Position numbers and translations under genes: made by a program. From NCBI GenBank assembly GCA_016210785.1, contig JACQTN010000599.1, positions 1 to 7,933 of the forward strand: a stretch of DNA of 7,933 nucleotides. The letters run 5' to 3'. The stretch comes from Armatimonadota bacterium (GTDB lineage: Bacteria; Sysuimicrobiota; Sysuimicrobiia; Sysuimicrobiales; JACQTN01). Shown here piece after piece: positions 6,184-7,933 of the stretch. Each line of letters begins with the position of its first letter. Position 1 is the stretch's first letter. The notes beneath the pieces were generated by a model that searched no databases, was not told the origin of the DNA, and saw nothing but the letters and a program-made list of their open reading frames with translations.

Positions 6184-6315
6184 GTGGACGCGCTGATCGC
6201 GTTGGGCGAGGACATGCACCCATGGTACATCCTGGCGCTGGGCGTCCTTCTGCTGCTGGCGACCTGGTGCATGGTCCAGGAGTGGTGGGAGATCAGAAGC
6301 GGCGGAACCCGGTGA
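6184..6315 (+). CDS. Small single-pass membrane peptide (43 residues)
   Basis: This short gene begins with GTG at 6184, behind GGGGGAGG (6168-6175, eight bases from the core to the start), and ends at TGA 6313-6315. The peptide has a short acidic amphipathic start (MDALIALGEDMH), one hydrophobic segment at about 14-30 (WYILALGVLLLLATWCM), and a Trp-rich membrane-edge stretch VQEWWEIR (31-38) ending in basic residues. The layout, good ribosome site and position after the operon support a real small membrane protein, like the single-helix subunits that accompany many respiratory complexes. The TGG, CTG and GCG codon choice is like that of the neighbours. No family is recognised. An alternative in-frame GTG at 6175 overlaps the ribosome site and is less likely. 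Expression may be reduced by the stem-loop upstream. Confidence 0.6.
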   Translation: MDALIALGEDMHPWYILALGVLLLLATWCMVQEWWEIRSGGTR

Positions 6316-6518
6316 GGCAGGTGGAGGATCATGGGATCGCAGGCCGGCGGGACCGGGCCCCGGTGCGGCATAGAGATCGGCCACCACCCATGCCGTGGGC
6401 CGGCGATGCGGAATCGGAGCCAGAAGAGCACCATGACCACGCGGCGATCGGGAGCACCGGGGGGTGCCTCGAAAGAGAGGACGACGGCCGCCCCGGGGCT
6501 CTTCGCATTCGGGCGCCT

Positions 6519-6533
6519 GGGCCGGCTAGGCCC
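6519..6533 (+). terminator. Weak terminator-like hairpin
   Basis: GGGCC (6519-6523) pairs with GGCCC (6529-6533) around the loop GGCTA, followed by a pyrimidine-rich run with TTCCTTT. The stem is short and the T-run broken. It is a possible end of the operon transcript but weak. Confidence 0.2.
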
Positions 6534-6620
6534 CGTTCCTTTGTACAAGGAGCTTCCTGGTTTGGCATCTCCCAGGCAGCTTCCTAGAGGCCAGGGTCTC
6601 CGCACGCCGCGGAACGGAGT

Positions 6621-6727
6621 CGGACCGTGGAAGAAATCGGGTCCGCGGCCGATAGACATGGGCCGCCTCACCTGATAGGGTGCGAGTAGCCTCATGATGC
6701 GCTGAGAGTCGGACGGCGCGTCGCACC
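6621..6727 (+). promoter_or_regulatory. Possible structured 5' leader of the oxidoreductase gene
   Basis: Three perfect complementary pairs lie in series: CGGACC (6621-6626) with GGTCCG (6640-6645); GCGGCC (6645-6650) with GGCCGC (6661-6666); and GGTGCGA (6679-6685) with TCGCACC (6721-6727), with an inner GCGC/GCGC option. The first two share base 6645. The set ends about 60 bases before the oxidoreductase start. It does not match any riboswitch consensus I know, and short G+C stems arise often by chance in such DNA. Confidence 0.25.
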
Positions 6728-6788
6728 TGGCAGCCTCGGTGAGGAGCGCACTGGACGCATACGGGCACAGTCCTCAGGGGAGAGGACG

Positions 6789-7933
6789 ATGGCCACGTCG
6801 AGGCTGTTTACGCCCGGCCACCTCGGCCGGCTAGAGATCCGCAACCGGATCGTCCGGTCAGCCACCCTCGAGAACATGGCCACACCGGACGGCCTGCCTA
6901 CCCACGACCTGCTGACCCTCTACACCGCGCTGGCCCGCGGCGGCGCGGGCCTGCTCATCACCGGATTCTCCTACGTCAACCTGGCCGGCAAGGCTTACCT
7001 GCGGCAGAACGGCGCCCACAGTGACGACGTCATCCCCGGCTGGCGCCGCATCACCGCTCAGGTGCACGCCCACGGCGCGGTCATCGCCATGCAGCTCTCC
7101 CACGGCGGCCGGCAGGTGAGCCTCTTCCGAGGGCCGGCCGATGCCCCGGTGGCGCCCTCGCCGCTTCCGAACCTGGTGACGATGATGCGGCCGCGGGAGA
7201 TGACCGACGAAGAGATCTGGCACACCGTGGCCGACTTCGGCGCGGCCGCGGGGCGGGCGCGCGAGGCGGGCTTCGACGCGGTGCAGATCCAGGCCGCGCA
7301 CGGCTACCTGATCAGCGCCTTTCTCTCGCCGCTCACGAACCGGCGGAGCGACGCCTGGGGTGGCGACGAGGAGCGCCGCTTCCGGTTCCTCAAGGAAGTG
7401 TATGGGGCGGTCCGGCGGGCGGTGGGGTCCGACTTCCCGGTGCTGGTCAAGCTCAACGTGGACGATTTCCTCCCCGGCGGCGTCTCCCCGGCCGAGGCCC
7501 TGCGGACAGCGCGCCGGCTGGCCCTGCTGGGAGCCGACGGGCTGGAGCTGAGCGGCGGCATGGTGGAAACGATCTTTTTCGCAGCCCGAGGGCAGATTCC
7601 CGTCGGCGAGCTGGTGCGGGATTTCCCGCTGCCGCGGCGGGTGTTCCACCGCGTGCTGGCCGCCTTCCAGCGGCGGCGGGTGCGCTTCCGGGAGGCGTAC
7701 TTCCTGCCGCACGTCCGGCGGGTGAGGGCGGTGGTGCCCACGCCGCTGATCCTGGTGGGCGGGATGCGCGATCCCGGCCAGATGGAGGAGATCTTGACCG
7801 CGGGCCACGCCGACTTCATCAGTCTGGCCCGGCCGCTGATCCGCCAGCCCTACCTGCCGCACCTGTGGGAGGACGGCCTGTGGACGGCGTCGCGCTGCGA
7901 GGCGTGCAACCGGTGCGTGGCCGCCGTGCACCG
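6789..7933 (+). CDS. Old Yellow Enzyme-family NADH:flavin oxidoreductase with Fe-S cysteine motif, cut by the right edge
   Basis: The 381 visible residues form most of an FMN-binding TIM barrel of the OYE family, which reduces activated double bonds or related substrates with NAD(P)H. Landmarks are RSATLEN (23-29), the flavin-side MQLSHGGRQ (101-109), HGYLISAFLSPLTNRRSDAW (171-190), LVKLNVDDF (219-227), the FMN-phosphate loop LVGGMRDP (322-329) and ISLARPLI (344-351). C370, C373 and C376 (CEACNRC) match the start of the [4Fe-4S] motif of the iron-sulfur branch that includes 2,4-dienoyl-CoA reductase and trimethylamine dehydrogenase; the fourth cysteine would lie beyond the edge. The usual first His of the H-x2-H substrate pair is Q168, while H171 is kept. 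ATG 6789 follows GGGGAGAGG (6777-6785). No stop is reached, so a C-terminal NAD/FAD domain may follow. It probably forms its own transcript; a link to the redox operon is unproven. Confidence 0.93.
   Translation, partial: MATSRLFTPGHLGRLEIRNRIVRSATLENMATPDGLPTHDLLTLYTALARGGAGLLITGFSYVNLAGKAYLRQNGAHSDDVIPGWRRITAQVHAHGAVIAMQLSHGGRQVSLFRGPADAPVAPSPLPNLVTMMRPREMTDEEIWHTVADFGAAAGRAREAGFDAVQIQAAHGYLISAFLSPLTNRRSDAWGGDEERRFRFLKEVYGAVRRAVGSDFPVLVKLNVDDFLPGGVSPAEALRTARRLALLGADGLELSGGMVETIFFAARGQIPVGELVRDFPLPRRVFHRVLAAFQRRRVRFREAYFLPHVRRVRAVVPTPLILVGGMRDPGQMEEILTAGHADFISLARPLIRQPYLPHLWEDGLWTASRCEACNRCVAAVH

Larger units (their letters stand above)
6316..6788. other. Stretch of about 470 bases without a convincing gene
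   Basis: Open frames here exist on both strands, but they are rich in Arg, Gly, Pro and Ser, overlap each other and resemble no family. The best is a forward frame at 6331-6675, with GGAGG only three bases before its ATG; it is not called. The stretch holds a hyphenated palindrome ACCGGG-C-CCCGGT (6352-6364), a small hairpin (6519-6533), a TTGTACAA palindrome (6541-6548 region), and several stems at 6621-6727 ahead of the oxidoreductase gene. The oxidoreductase promoter should lie here, but no clear -35/-10 pair was seen. Confidence 0.5.

Noticed and set aside
4463..6223. Minus-strand open frame of 586 codons opposite the two secreted-protein genes
   Set aside because: Low-complexity Arg/His/Gly/Asp-rich translation with no recognisable fold; the forward genes have signals, ribosome sites and internal repeats.
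6078..6587. Forward open frame of 169 codons downstream of the tandem Ig-like gene
   Set aside because: It starts inside the stem-loop, overlaps the better-supported 43-residue gene in another frame, and has low-complexity composition.
6331..6675. Forward open frame of 114 codons starting 15 bases after the small membrane gene
   Set aside because: GGAGG is only three bases from its ATG, the translation is Arg/Gly/Pro-rich with no membrane segment or motif, and other frames are equally open here.
6858..7931. Minus-strand open frame opposite the flavin oxidoreductase
   Set aside because: The forward strand carries unmistakable OYE motifs; the reverse translation has none.

Overview
This window comes from a high-G+C bacterium (roughly two thirds G+C by eye). 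Genes are closely packed and start with ATG or GTG behind strong GGAGG-type ribosome binding sites. Nothing in it fixes the phylum. There are no rRNA or tRNA genes, insertion sequences or CRISPR arrays.

Layout. Bases 1-48 may hold the last codons of a rightward gene. A divergent cold-shock-domain gene lies on the minus strand (92-316). An intergenic region (317-623) then separates it from a rightward gene run and carries a perfect 18-bp inverted repeat (457-505). The run is: a small degenerate receiver-like protein (624-1028); a Tat-exported ferredoxin with sixteen cysteines for four [4Fe-4S] clusters (1028-1855); an NrfD-type quinone-interacting membrane protein with an unusual C-terminal Ig-like domain between two extra membrane segments (1873-4053); a secreted single-domain protein of unknown family (4050-4589); and a secreted protein of four Ig/IPT-like domains in an A-B-A'-B' duplication (4631-6070). 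A strong stem-loop (6078-6118) follows, then a 43-residue single-pass membrane peptide (6184-6315). About 470 bases without a convincing gene come next, including a possible structured leader. An Old Yellow Enzyme-type flavin oxidoreductase (6789 onward) runs off the right edge.

How the genes fit together. The first three genes of the run and the fourth are linked by 1-bp and 4-bp overlaps or a 17-bp gap, so they look like one operon. Tat ferredoxin plus NrfD is the standard electron-transfer pair of many membrane redox complexes: the NrfD protein exchanges electrons with quinone, and the ferredoxin wires it to a partner on the outer face of the membrane. No molybdopterin, haem c or other catalytic subunit is visible. 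Instead the pair is followed by exported beta-sandwich proteins, and an Ig-like domain is built into the NrfD protein itself. That points to an externally facing redox module whose partner is either encoded elsewhere or contacted through these Ig-like parts. This combination is the most unusual thing in the window. The function is inference; the gene order and domain content are read directly from the sequence.
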